NCBI RefSeq assembly: GCF_900188275.1
Contig: NZ_FZNY01000002.1
Span: 584,946 to 648,945, forward strand
Length of the DNA stretch: 64,000 nt
Reading direction: 5' to 3'
From: Dokdonia pacifica
GTDB taxonomy: Bacteria; Bacteroidota; Bacteroidia; Flavobacteriales; Flavobacteriaceae
Shown: positions 51,468-61,100 of the stretch, piece by piece
Position numbering within the stretch: the stretch's first letter is position 1
Layout of the letters: every line of letters begins with the position of its first letter
The notes under the pieces: model-generated
The model's input: the letters and a program-made list of their open reading frames with translations, nothing else
What the model was told of the DNA's origin: nothing
Database searches by the model: none
Translations under genes and position numbers: made by a program

Positions 51468-52337
51468 ATGAAACGTATGCTATTAGCAAGTTGTGCAAGT
51501 TTACTATTACTTGCCTCTTGTGTATCAAAGAAAGAATATGCTGCCCTTGAAGCAAGACAACAAGAAACACAAGACTTATTAAATTCGGCTACTGTCAAAT
51601 TAAATTCTTGTTTAGAAGAAAAAGCAAGTGCAACTACGCGTGTTGCTTCTCTAGAAGAGCGAATTGCTGAGTTACGAAGAGATAAGGATGAATTAATTCA
51701 AAGCTCAAAAGACTTAACAGTACTTACACAACAAGGAGCTACCAATTTAGAGAAGTCTCTTGAAAGTCTTAAAGAGAAAGATTTAAAAATAAATCGTTTA
51801 CAAGATGCACTTACTAAGAAAGATAGTGTTACACTAGCACTAGTAACGAGCCTTAAGAAAGAAGTAGGTCTAGATGATCAAGACATTGAAATAAATGTAG
51901 AGAAAGGTGTGGTATTTATATCATTATCTGATAAAGTATTATTTAAAAGTGGAAGCTACAATATTACCAATAGAGCTAAAGAAATTCTTGGTAAAGTAGC
52001 AACTGTAATTAATGGCAAGCCTGATTTTGAAGCACTTGTAGAAGGTCATACAGATAACGTACCTTATAAAAAAGGAGTATTATTAGATAACTGGGATTTA
52101 AGTGCTAAACGTGCTACTGCTATTGTGCGTGCTCTTGTAGAGTTAGGTGCAAATCCATCTCAGTTAATTGCAGCTGGTAGAAGTGAGTATGTACCACTAG
52201 TACCTAATGATACTGCTGAAAATAAATCTACCAATAGACGTACTAAAATATATGTACTTCCTAAGATTGATCAATTCTATACCATGATAGAGGAAGAAAT
52301 GAAAAACTTAGAAACTGGAGAAGAGGGAGGAGAATAA
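51468..52337 (+). CDS. OmpA-family lipoprotein with coiled coil
   Basis: A 289-residue protein. Cys18 ends a lipobox (LLLLASC). About 25-125 is a heptad-rich coiled coil (LEARQQETQDLL, KEKDLKINRLQDAL). An OmpA-like peptidoglycan-binding domain covers about 150-270 (VEGHTDNVPYKK, NWDLSAKRATAIVRAL, NKSTNRRTKIYVLP, including the diaminopimelate-binding Asp and Arg). It probably ties the outer membrane to peptidoglycan. A strong terminator follows. Confidence 0.93.
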   Translation: MKRMLLASCASLLLLASCVSKKEYAALEARQQETQDLLNSATVKLNSCLEEKASATTRVASLEERIAELRRDKDELIQSSKDLTVLTQQGATNLEKSLESLKEKDLKINRLQDALTKKDSVTLALVTSLKKEVGLDDQDIEINVEKGVVFISLSDKVLFKSGSYNITNRAKEILGKVATVINGKPDFEALVEGHTDNVPYKKGVLLDNWDLSAKRATAIVRALVELGANPSQLIAAGRSEYVPLVPNDTAENKSTNRRTKIYVLPKIDQFYTMIEEEMKNLETGEEGGE

Positions 52338-52365
52338 AGATCTCTTAAAATACAGTGTTAATTAT

Positions 52366-52400
52366 AAAGACGACTACCATTTTGGTGGTCGTCTTTGTTT
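52366..52400 (+). terminator. Rho-independent terminator after the OmpA gene
   Basis: AAAGACGACTACCA pairs with TGGTGGTCGTCTTT (one G-T pair, 3-base loop), followed by GTTTAT. It opens a 319-base gap that otherwise holds only the promoter block at 52494-52594. Confidence 0.92.
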
Positions 52401-52493
52401 ATAATTATAAAATCAATGCTAGCAATGCTATTAAATTCTTTATAAATTTAAGTGTTAATGCCATTTTTAAATCGTTATAAAAACATGCTATTT

Positions 52494-52594
52494 TATCGTT
52501 GAAATGCATAAAAAACAGGTTAAAATGCAAATTTTAACATTTATTACCCTTGTAAATTCAAAAATTTATCTAGATTAGCACCACCCAAATCATA
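52494..52594 (+). promoter_or_regulatory. Upstream block A, shared with the giant-protein gene
   Basis: TATCGTTGAAATGCA, then TTTTAACATTT, CTTGTA, AAATTTA-CTA and CCCAAATCA occur in this order, as they do at 57989-58087. It is probably a promoter plus regulator site and leader for large secreted proteins. Confidence 0.6.
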
Positions 52595-52656
52595 TATATA
52601 ATAAATAGTAACCCCAAATTACTTTGACTAATAACAACTACCTACTTAAAACAACT

Positions 52657-55600
52657 ATGAAAAAAACTACTCTCAAGCGCACTGCTCTTGCATGTGCGCT
52701 ATCGTTATTTACTATCACTGGTTTTTTTGCGCAAGATGGACATGATCATGATCAGCATGATAATTTATCTGGTAAGCGTATTCTATTAAAGAATCCAACC
52801 AAAAATCAGTTAGTACAAGTTGCCGCGCTTGGATTAGACTTACACTGTGGAGCAAAACCAATTGGTGATGATTTAAGACTGGATATTGCTGGAAATGCTT
52901 TAGAAGAAATAAGCGCATTAGGACTTGATTATGAAATAGTAGAAGAAGATCTTTCTACATTCTATGCTAGAAGAGGTCAAGAAAGATTACCATTAGCCAT
53001 ACAACAACTAGAAGCTTTAAAAGTAAACTCACAAGGAGAAAATAGATCTTTTAGTGAAATGGAGGCTATTATTGACAACCCTATTCAATATGATGAGTGT
53101 GCTGAATTTAATTGGGTACCTCAAAATTTCCAATTAGGATCGATGGGAGGATGCCTTACTGTAGATGAAGCTTTAGCAGAATTAGACAGAATGAAATTAT
53201 TATTTCCAGATCTGATCTCTACAAAAGCATCTGCATCTGCAATGGGAATGCAAACCAACGGTAATACTACTGGAAGTGGTACTACCGCTTCTGGTATTCC
53301 TATAGATTTTGATCCTCAAGATATTTTTTATGTGCGTATTTCTGATAATCCAGAAATGGATGAAGCAAACGAGCCTGAATCTTTAATTACTGGAATGATT
53401 CATGCACGTGAGGCGAGTAGTTTGATGAATATAATCTATTATATGTGGTATATATTAGAAAATTATGATCAAGACCCTGTCATTAAAAACATGATTGATA
53501 ATCAAGAGCTTTATTTTGTTCCTATTATTAATCCTGATGGTTTAAGATGGAATGAAATTGTTCAGGATGGAAATTCTGGAGGTTTTCAACGTAAAAATTT
53601 ACGTCCTGGTGTAAATGATAATGGAGCAGTAAGTAATGGAAATGTATTAAGAGGAATAGATTTAAATAGAAATTCTGATTATTACTGGGGCTTTGATAAT
53701 GTAGGTTCTAGTGGTTTAACAACACAAGATACTTATAGAGGAGATTCTCCAGGCTCTGAAAATGAAATTATGATTATGCAAGAATTTGTAGGTGATCATG
53801 AATTTGAGACAGCTATTAATCATCATGCAGGATTGAACTCGATTGTAACAACTTCATATAATGGAGATCCAAGTGCATCATCAGGAAGAGAAGATGAGTT
53901 TCAAAACCTTATGCAAAATGTAACCCGTTATAACAGATATGTTCATGGTTCTGCGCCTAATACATTAACCAATGCCAATGGAGATATTAACGATTGGATG
54001 TTTGGAGGCCCAGTAGTAGTGTATGATCCCCTAGGCCCACTTACAAGTAATCCATCTATAGGTTCAGGGCAAGGAATTATTACATTCTCACCTGAAAATG
54101 GAGATGAGTTTTGGCCAGATCCTACAGAGTTTGTTACCATCGCTCAAAGAGCAATGCGTATAAATTTAATTACATCTCTGGCTGCTGGTAGATTTGCAAA
54201 ATTATATGATCATACTGAAACGAATATTGATCAAATGAATGGTCAGTTAGACTTTGCGGTTGAAAACATAGGACAAACCTATGATGATGTTCCTAACACA
54301 ACTACTAATTTCACATTACTTGTTGAAGCTGTTTCTGATAACATCATAATCACAACACCTAGTGCTACTGCATTAGATGCCATGAATGTATTAGAACAAC
54401 GTTTAGTCACTGCTGCATATACATTAGACCCAGGCATTCAAGCTAATGATCCTATAGAATATAAAGTAACGTTAAGCAATGATGTTCATACTATTTATGA
54501 GGCCACATTTATAAAATATTATACCCCGACAGTAATTGTAAATGCTGATGGTATTTCAAACTGGAGTACAACTAGCTGGTCTGAAGTAACGACTGGTTTT
54601 AATGGAAGTACAAATGCAATTGCATCTACAACAACCTCATATGGAAATAGTAATGAAACATTTGTAACTCTTGCAAACCCTGTGAATCTTAGTGGTGTTG
54701 GTTCTGCCGTAATTCATTACAATGCTACTTGGGATATAGAGCGTAATTTTGACCTTGCACAATTAGAAGCAAGTACAGATGGGGGTGCTACATGGGTAGC
54801 GTTGTGTGGTAGGCATACACGACCAGCTGCAACGAGAGCGACAAGTTTTCACTTAACAAAAGGTGAAGCTGAAGAAAATTTTCAATCACTAAATGGTACG
54901 TACATTTATGATGGAGATATGTATGTAGATACTACAGATGATGCCACAGATAATCCTACTGCAAAATGGGTATTAGAAGAAGTATATATAGACCCTACTA
55001 ATAACCCCGGTATCATTGGTAATAGTAGCGTACAGTTTAGATTTAAATTTGCTTCTGATACTTCTAACAGAGCCGATGGATATAATGTAGAGTTTAGAGG
55101 ATTTAAATTTGATAATTTTAAAATTATCAATACAAGTATAGATGATAGAAGTTGTATCAATGGAGTCATTGATCAATTCCCGTATAGAGAAAGTTTTGAA
55201 AATGGAACAGGTACATTCTTTCAAGCAGGTGGTGATGATGGTGACTGGACATTAAACCTAGCTAGTCAAGGAACACCATCTGGCAATACTGGACCCGCTG
55301 GAGGAAATGGTGTTAAGTCTATACATGAGCAAAATTACGTATATACAGAAGCCTCTACAGATGGTTTAGGCTTTAATGCAACTGTTATATTACAAAGTAA
55401 TTGTATAGATTTTACTAGTGAGTATAATGATATAGACTTAGCCTTCCATTACCATAGATTTGGATCTAACTTTGGTGTTAATAATGGTACACTAGATGTT
55501 CAGATAAGTGATGATGAAGGTGTCACTTGGACTAATATTGTTCCACAAATTTCTGGTGCATCTGTAAATGCATGGCAAGAAGTAACTGAAGACTTAACGG

Positions 55601-57636
55601 CTTACTCTGGTAAAGTAGTTCTTATCCGATTTGTTGCCGTTACTGGAAATGGTTTCAGAAGTGATTTAGCACTTGATAATATACGTATTACAGCTACTAA
55701 ACAAGATTACATACATAGATTAGTAGGTGGTGTTCCTACTTGGGATCCTGCTGATCCAAGTGGAGTGGCTGGTTCTAATGATGATATTTTGGTATTATCA
55801 GGTAGCCCAACACTTACAGCCAATACTACAGCAAATGACATTTTAATTAATGATGGTGCAACACTAGACTTAGGAGCAAATACATTAAGTACTACAGGAA
55901 ATATTACCAATAATGGAACATTAACAGCAAACAATGCGACAATTATTGCTCAGGGATCATTCCCTCACTCTTTTTCTGGAAATGCATTTGAAGTAGCACA
56001 ATTAACAACGAATGTTACTAGTACATCACTTAGTTTAGATACTGGAGTTACAGTAAATCAACTCTTAACATTATCTAATGGAGAATTAGTAACTAACGAT
56101 AACCTTACCTTATCTAGCAATGCGACACAATCTGCAATGATAGATCAAGTAACATCAGGAACCATAACTGGTAATGTTACTATAGAACGTTTTGTTCCAG
56201 CTAGAAGAGCTTTCCGATTTGTATCTAGTCCCGTAACAACTACAACGACTATACGTGAAAACTGGCAGGAAAACGGGGCTTCAGCTCCTGGTTTTGGAAC
56301 ACATATTACAGGTTCTACTACGGGAGATAATGGATTTGATGTGACACCATCTGGAAATCCATCGTTATTTACGTATGACAACAGTGCTGCAACACCAGCA
56401 TTAACTCCTATTTCGGATACAGATATGAATACGCTAACAGCTGGTGAGGCTTACCTCCTATTTGTTCGTGGAGATCGTACTATAGACGTAACATCTAATA
56501 GTGCGACGCCTACTGATACAAGAGTTAGAGCTACAGGTACCGTTGTTACAGGTACAACAACAATATCGGGTACAGATATAAATCACAATGCAGGTAACTT
56601 CAACCTTATTGGAAACCCATACCAAGCAACAGTAGAGATGAATGGTATCGTTACAGCAGCTACAAATATTAATACCAATCAGTATTATGTATGGGATGCT
56701 ACATTAGGAGCACGTGGAGCGTATGTAACAGTACTCCTTACAGGAACAGGTTCTTCAAATGGAGCTGGATCTGATGCAAATCATTTCTTACAACCATGGC
56801 AATCTGCTTTTGTAACAACAGCAACTACTGTAGGTGATAATTCAACTTCTATAAGCTTTAATGAAAGTGACAAAATGGTAGGTGAAGACACTACGATCTT
56901 TCTACTAGAAGATGACCCTATTGCTAATAATGCTCACATTATTGGTCAATTATACAGAACAGAAGCATTTAATGCTGGAGAAAAATTACAAGATAACTTT
57001 GTAATTCTATTCTCTCCTGACTTTAGTAATGACATTACTTTACAGGATGCAGAAAAGTTCTTTAATATTGATGAAAACATGGCCATCTCAAATGGAGATA
57101 CGACCTTAAGTGTAGAACGTAGAACGATGCCTACACTAGATGACGAAATTCAATTATTCAATAATGCTTATAGAACAGATGCATATACATTACGTATAGA
57201 ACAAACTGGACTTGAAGATGTAACTGCTTATGCAGAAGATACATTTACAGGAGAGTTATATGAGCTAGAAGAAGGAGAAAACTTTATAGAGTTTACGGTA
57301 GACTCTTCAATAGAAGCAAGTGTTGCTACTGATAGATTTAGAATCATTTTTGAAGAGAGTGCCTTAAGTACAGAAGATAATTTTATAGATGATATCGCTA
57401 TGTTCCCTAACCCACTAGAAGGAGATCAATTATTGATTACCTCTACATTATTAAGAGGACAAGATGTTACTGTAAAAATTAATAATTTATTAGGACAAGT
57501 TGTATATAATAAAGAACGCAGTTTTAATGGAACTAATTTAGAAATAACTTCATTAGCAACACTGACAGATGGAATGTACTTTGTTACAATTACAACTACA
57601 ACAGGAAGTATCACTAAGCGCCTAATTAAAAAATAA
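52657..57636 (+). CDS. Secreted M14 zinc carboxypeptidase with MAM domain and T9SS signal
   Basis: I use the ATG at 52657 (MKKTTLKRTALACALSLFTITGFFAQ signal peptide) instead of an upstream TTG, giving 1,659 residues. An M14 peptidase domain (about 165-520) has zinc ligands in GMIHAREASS and INHHAG, with a catalytic Glu in FSPENGDEF. Next come beta domains, including a MAM/jelly-roll (PYRESFENGTG to ALDNIRITA, about 840-1015). Last is a type IX secretion C-terminal domain (MFPNPLEGDQLLI to ITKRLIKK). It should be exported to the surface or medium and cleave C-terminal residues of proteins. Its MAM domain resembles that of the giant protein downstream. Confidence 0.92.
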   Translation: MKKTTLKRTALACALSLFTITGFFAQDGHDHDQHDNLSGKRILLKNPTKNQLVQVAALGLDLHCGAKPIGDDLRLDIAGNALEEISALGLDYEIVEEDLSTFYARRGQERLPLAIQQLEALKVNSQGENRSFSEMEAIIDNPIQYDECAEFNWVPQNFQLGSMGGCLTVDEALAELDRMKLLFPDLISTKASASAMGMQTNGNTTGSGTTASGIPIDFDPQDIFYVRISDNPEMDEANEPESLITGMIHAREASSLMNIIYYMWYILENYDQDPVIKNMIDNQELYFVPIINPDGLRWNEIVQDGNSGGFQRKNLRPGVNDNGAVSNGNVLRGIDLNRNSDYYWGFDNVGSSGLTTQDTYRGDSPGSENEIMIMQEFVGDHEFETAINHHAGLNSIVTTSYNGDPSASSGREDEFQNLMQNVTRYNRYVHGSAPNTLTNANGDINDWMFGGPVVVYDPLGPLTSNPSIGSGQGIITFSPENGDEFWPDPTEFVTIAQRAMRINLITSLAAGRFAKLYDHTETNIDQMNGQLDFAVENIGQTYDDVPNTTTNFTLLVEAVSDNIIITTPSATALDAMNVLEQRLVTAAYTLDPGIQANDPIEYKVTLSNDVHTIYEATFIKYYTPTVIVNADGISNWSTTSWSEVTTGFNGSTNAIASTTTSYGNSNETFVTLANPVNLSGVGSAVIHYNATWDIERNFDLAQLEASTDGGATWVALCGRHTRPAATRATSFHLTKGEAEENFQSLNGTYIYDGDMYVDTTDDATDNPTAKWVLEEVYIDPTNNPGIIGNSSVQFRFKFASDTSNRADGYNVEFRGFKFDNFKIINTSIDDRSCINGVIDQFPYRESFENGTGTFFQAGGDDGDWTLNLASQGTPSGNTGPAGGNGVKSIHEQNYVYTEASTDGLGFNATVILQSNCIDFTSEYNDIDLAFHYHRFGSNFGVNNGTLDVQISDDEGVTWTNIVPQISGASVNAWQEVTEDLTAYSGKVVLIRFVAVTGNGFRSDLALDNIRITATKQDYIHRLVGGVPTWDPADPSGVAGSNDDILVLSGSPTLTANTTANDILINDGATLDLGANTLSTTGNITNNGTLTANNATIIAQGSFPHSFSGNAFEVAQLTTNVTSTSLSLDTGVTVNQLLTLSNGELVTNDNLTLSSNATQSAMIDQVTSGTITGNVTIERFVPARRAFRFVSSPVTTTTTIRENWQENGASAPGFGTHITGSTTGDNGFDVTPSGNPSLFTYDNSAATPALTPISDTDMNTLTAGEAYLLFVRGDRTIDVTSNSATPTDTRVRATGTVVTGTTTISGTDINHNAGNFNLIGNPYQATVEMNGIVTAATNINTNQYYVWDATLGARGAYVTVLLTGTGSSNGAGSDANHFLQPWQSAFVTTATTVGDNSTSISFNESDKMVGEDTTIFLLEDDPIANNAHIIGQLYRTEAFNAGEKLQDNFVILFSPDFSNDITLQDAEKFFNIDENMAISNGDTTLSVERRTMPTLDDEIQLFNNAYRTDAYTLRIEQTGLEDVTAYAEDTFTGELYELEEGENFIEFTVDSSIEASVATDRFRIIFEESALSTEDNFIDDIAMFPNPLEGDQLLITSTLLRGQDVTVKINNLLGQVVYNKERSFNGTNLEITSLATLTDGMYFVTITTTTGSITKRLIKK

Positions 57637-57650
57637 AAGCAATTATAATC

Positions 57651-57857
57651 ATGAAAAATAAATATAGTATCAAATATCTTTGCTTTCTTGTACTTTTAGT
57701 AAGTGCACTTAGCATTACAACAGCTAATGCTCAAATCGTATTTCCTGATGATGTAGATGATGAAACACCAGCAGCTCCTATAGATGGATTTGTTGGACTT
57801 GGAATCGCTGCTGGAATTTATTTTGGCGTTAGAAAAAGAGCTGCCCAAAAAAAGTAA
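57651..57857 (+). CDS. PID-CTERM-like sorted mini-protein
   Basis: A 68-residue protein: signal peptide to about residue 27 (ALSITTANAQ), a short acidic linker (FPDDVDDETPAA), then PIDGFVGLGIAAGIYFGVRKRAAQKK. The tail is a motif, one hydrophobic helix and a basic end, the plan of sortase- or exosortase-type sorting signals. The P-I-D motif fits the flavobacterial PID-CTERM group. It lies 14 bases after the T9SS peptidase gene and is followed by a terminator, so the two are probably co-transcribed. Function unknown; almost nothing remains besides the two signals. Confidence 0.78.
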   Translation: MKNKYSIKYLCFLVLLVSALSITTANAQIVFPDDVDDETPAAPIDGFVGLGIAAGIYFGVRKRAAQKK

Positions 57858-57882
57858 ATAGATAAGCTTATAATATGTTAAC

Positions 57883-57916
57883 AAAGAGGGGATTCAAGTT
57901 GGATTCCCTCTTTTTA
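57883..57916 (+). terminator. Rho-independent terminator after the mini-protein
   Basis: AAAGAGGGGATTCAA and TTGGATTCCCTCTTT form a long stem with G-T pairs and one-base loop centre, followed by TTA. A palindrome copy abuts it. Confidence 0.85.
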
Positions 57917-57934
57917 TGCTTTCGCGAAAGCGTA
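57915..57934. repeat. Dispersed palindrome, copy 17
   Basis: TATGCTTTCGCGAAAGCGTA, one base from the perfect 20-mer, joined directly to the terminator of the preceding gene. Confidence 0.93.
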
Positions 57935-57988
57935 AACAACATAAACAACACTAAAATGTTAACTTTTTAAAGTTGAAAATTCTTAAAA

Positions 57989-58087
57989 TATCGATGAAAT
58001 ACACAAATCATAGCCGAAAAACACAATTTTAACATTTTTTCTATTGTAGGATTAAGAAATTTACTAATTTAGTAGTCCCAAATCACT
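57989..58087 (+). promoter_or_regulatory. Upstream block B, shared with the M14 gene
   Basis: TATCGATGAAATACA, TTTTAACATTT (58027-58037), ATTGTA, AAATTTACTAATTTAG and CCCAAATCA follow the same order as in block A. An inverted AAAATGTTAA lies at 57955-57964 region, so a regulator could bind both. Confidence 0.6.
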
Positions 58088-58126
58088 ATAGAGTACCCAA
58101 CACTTTATAGCAACAAAACCTACAAA

Positions 58127-61100
58127 ATGAAAAAAATTACTTCATGTAGTACTTTATGTACTTTTATTTTAGTTGTTTTATTTTCAATTCAACCCTTATT
58201 TTCAATTAATAATTCGGCTACTTCTGACACTAGTGAGGAGGATGCATTTGCCTGTACAGGAACGGTTATCTCTACCTTTCCATATACAGAGAGCTTTGAA
58301 GGTGGTTTAGGAAACTGGACACAACCTACTGGTGATTCTGGAGATTGGACAAGAGACTCATTTAGAACTCCATCTAATAACACAGGTCCAGAACAAGCTA
58401 GTGATGGAACTTTCTTTTATTACACAGAAGCCTCTACGGGGGTTGGAGGTCTTGGGTCTGGCGCTACTGTATATTTAGTAAGTCCATGTATAGATATTAC
58501 GGGAGAGTCTAATGCTTATTTTTCTTTTGATTATCATATGTTCGGAAGTCGTATGGGAACACTAGGTGTAGAAGTAAGTGACGATGCTGGTGGTTCTTGG
58601 ACATCTGTATTTTCGATGTCTGGACAACAACAAAACGATGAAACAAGACCTTGGAGAAAGGAAGTTATAGATCTTTCTGCTTATTCAGGAAATACTATCA
58701 ATATTAGATTTGTAGGTCTTACCGGTACTGGATTTGATAGTGATATGGCAGTAGATAATGTAGTGATAACTACAGAGCCTCAATATTGTGGTTCTGCTGC
58801 TATATATACCGTAAATGATGGAATTACTCGAGTTATTTTTAATACAATTGATAATAGTACTCCTTTATTAACAACTAGTTATTCTGACTTTACTTCACAA
58901 TCTACAGATGTTACTATAGGGAATCCTTATAATCTTACAACAGAAATCGCTACTGCAACAGATCAAGGGTCTTTTACATTTCAAACCTATGCATGGATAG
59001 ATTGGAATGGAGATGCAGACTTTGATGATCCTGGAGAATCTTATGATATGGGAACAGCTACCAATGTAGCGGGCGGAGGTACAACATTATCTCCTCGTTC
59101 TATTACGATACCTTCTGGAGCAGTAATTGGAACTACTAGAATGAGAATTTCCAGTAGAATAGATGATGGAAATGTACCTGCTCCATGTGATGCAGATAAT
59201 GGATTTTTCGGAGAGGTAGAAGATTATACTATTAATATAATGTCTGGTATTCCTCAACCAGAAATGAATATTACTGGAATAGGAAATAATATACTGGATG
59301 GAGATACAACTCCATCTACTGCTGATGATACTGATTTTGGTAGTGTAGTGGTTGGAAATAATAATCCAAATACTTTTACTATTGAAAATTTAGGAGATTT
59401 AGCACTAAATCTTACGGGTGCATCTCCATATGTTACTATTACTGGAGCTGGAGCAACTCATTTTGCAGTTACTACAATCCCTAGTAATACGATCGCTATA
59501 GGAGGCACTACTACATTTGCTATTACGTATACTCCTACCATAGGAGGTACTCATAACGCTACCGTATCTATTGCTAATGACGATGCAAACGAAAACCCAT
59601 ATACCTTTAATATTACAGGTACTGGTGTAGGTCCTGAGCCAGAAATAGCAATCACTGGTATGGGAAATAATATCTTGGATGGAGATGTGACACCTAGTAC
59701 TGTAGATGGAACTGATTTTGGATTCTTGCTTCCAGCTAGTTCTACATTTAGTGACTTTATAATAAGTAATACAGGTACTGCAAATCTATTATTAACAGAT
59801 CCTTCTCCTTATGTAACAATTACTGGAGCAGGAGCTGCAGAATTCACATTAACGACTATTCCAAATCCAACCATTGGTACTAGTGGAGGGGCTACCACTT
59901 TCAGAATCACCTATAATCCTGCTGCTGTTGGGACACATACTGCTACCGTATCTATTGCAAATAATGATAGTGATGAAAATCCATATACGTTTGACATCTT
60001 AGGTGAAGCGCAAGCTTCTTTAATTCCTGAAATAGATATTACTGGATTAACAAATCCAATTGCAGATGGAGATACAACACCAGCACTTACAGATGGTACA
60101 GACTATGGTACTATTGATGTAGGGAATATTAATACCAATGATTTTGTTATTGAAAACAATGGTTCTGGTCTATTAACTTTAACTGGACCATCGCCGTATG
60201 TAACTATTACGGGGGCAGATGCAGCACAATTTTCTATTGCATCTATACCAAACAATATGATTAATGCATCCGATAATACGACTTTACAAATTAGCTATGC
60301 TCCATCTGCTGCGGGTACACACAGCGCAACAATTACTATTTTAAGTGATGATAGTGATGAAGGAACGTATACTTTCGATATTGAAGGTACTGCTGTCGTA
60401 AATACGGATCCATTAACCACTATTTACTATGAGAATTTTGATACAAACAATGGCGGTTGGACAGCTACAAATCCTGGAGGAAATAGTGTTTGGACCTATG
60501 GTACGAACACAACAGAAACGGGTACAGAAGGGAATTATTGGTATACAAGTAATTACAATAATTATGCTGCAAACTCTAATACGATTGTAACAAGCCCTGC
60601 TATTAGTACTACTGGACACAATAATTTAAGAATACAATTAGATATACGCCACCTTACAGAATTTGATACACAAGATGGGTTTCATATGGAATACTCTATT
60701 AATGGAGGTAGCTCTTGGGTACTTTTAGGAGCCTACTCTGCTACACCTGTTGATAACTGGTATAATGTAGATGATGTGACTGCTCTAGGATCTGGAGCCG
60801 ATGGATGGGCAGGTCGTAATAATGACACAGGATCTTCTGCTACACAATCATCTTTTGTAGAAGCTGCTATTGCATTACCAACACAATTAAATAATAGAGC
60901 TGATGTACGCTTTAGATTAACCTTTGCGTCTGATGCCGATGGCTTTACAGATGATGGTGTTTGTTTTGACAATATATTTATATTTGGAGATCCTATTACA
61001 GCGCCTGGAGATCCTGCTCTTGGTCCTGGAGATGTAACTTCTAACCTTAAACTTTGGTTGAAATCTAATGTAGGAATAGGAGAAACAGATGGTAATGCTG

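Noticed and set aside
52624..52656. TTG start for the M14 peptidase
   Set aside because: It would place 11 residues before a standard signal peptide that begins at the ATG 52657.
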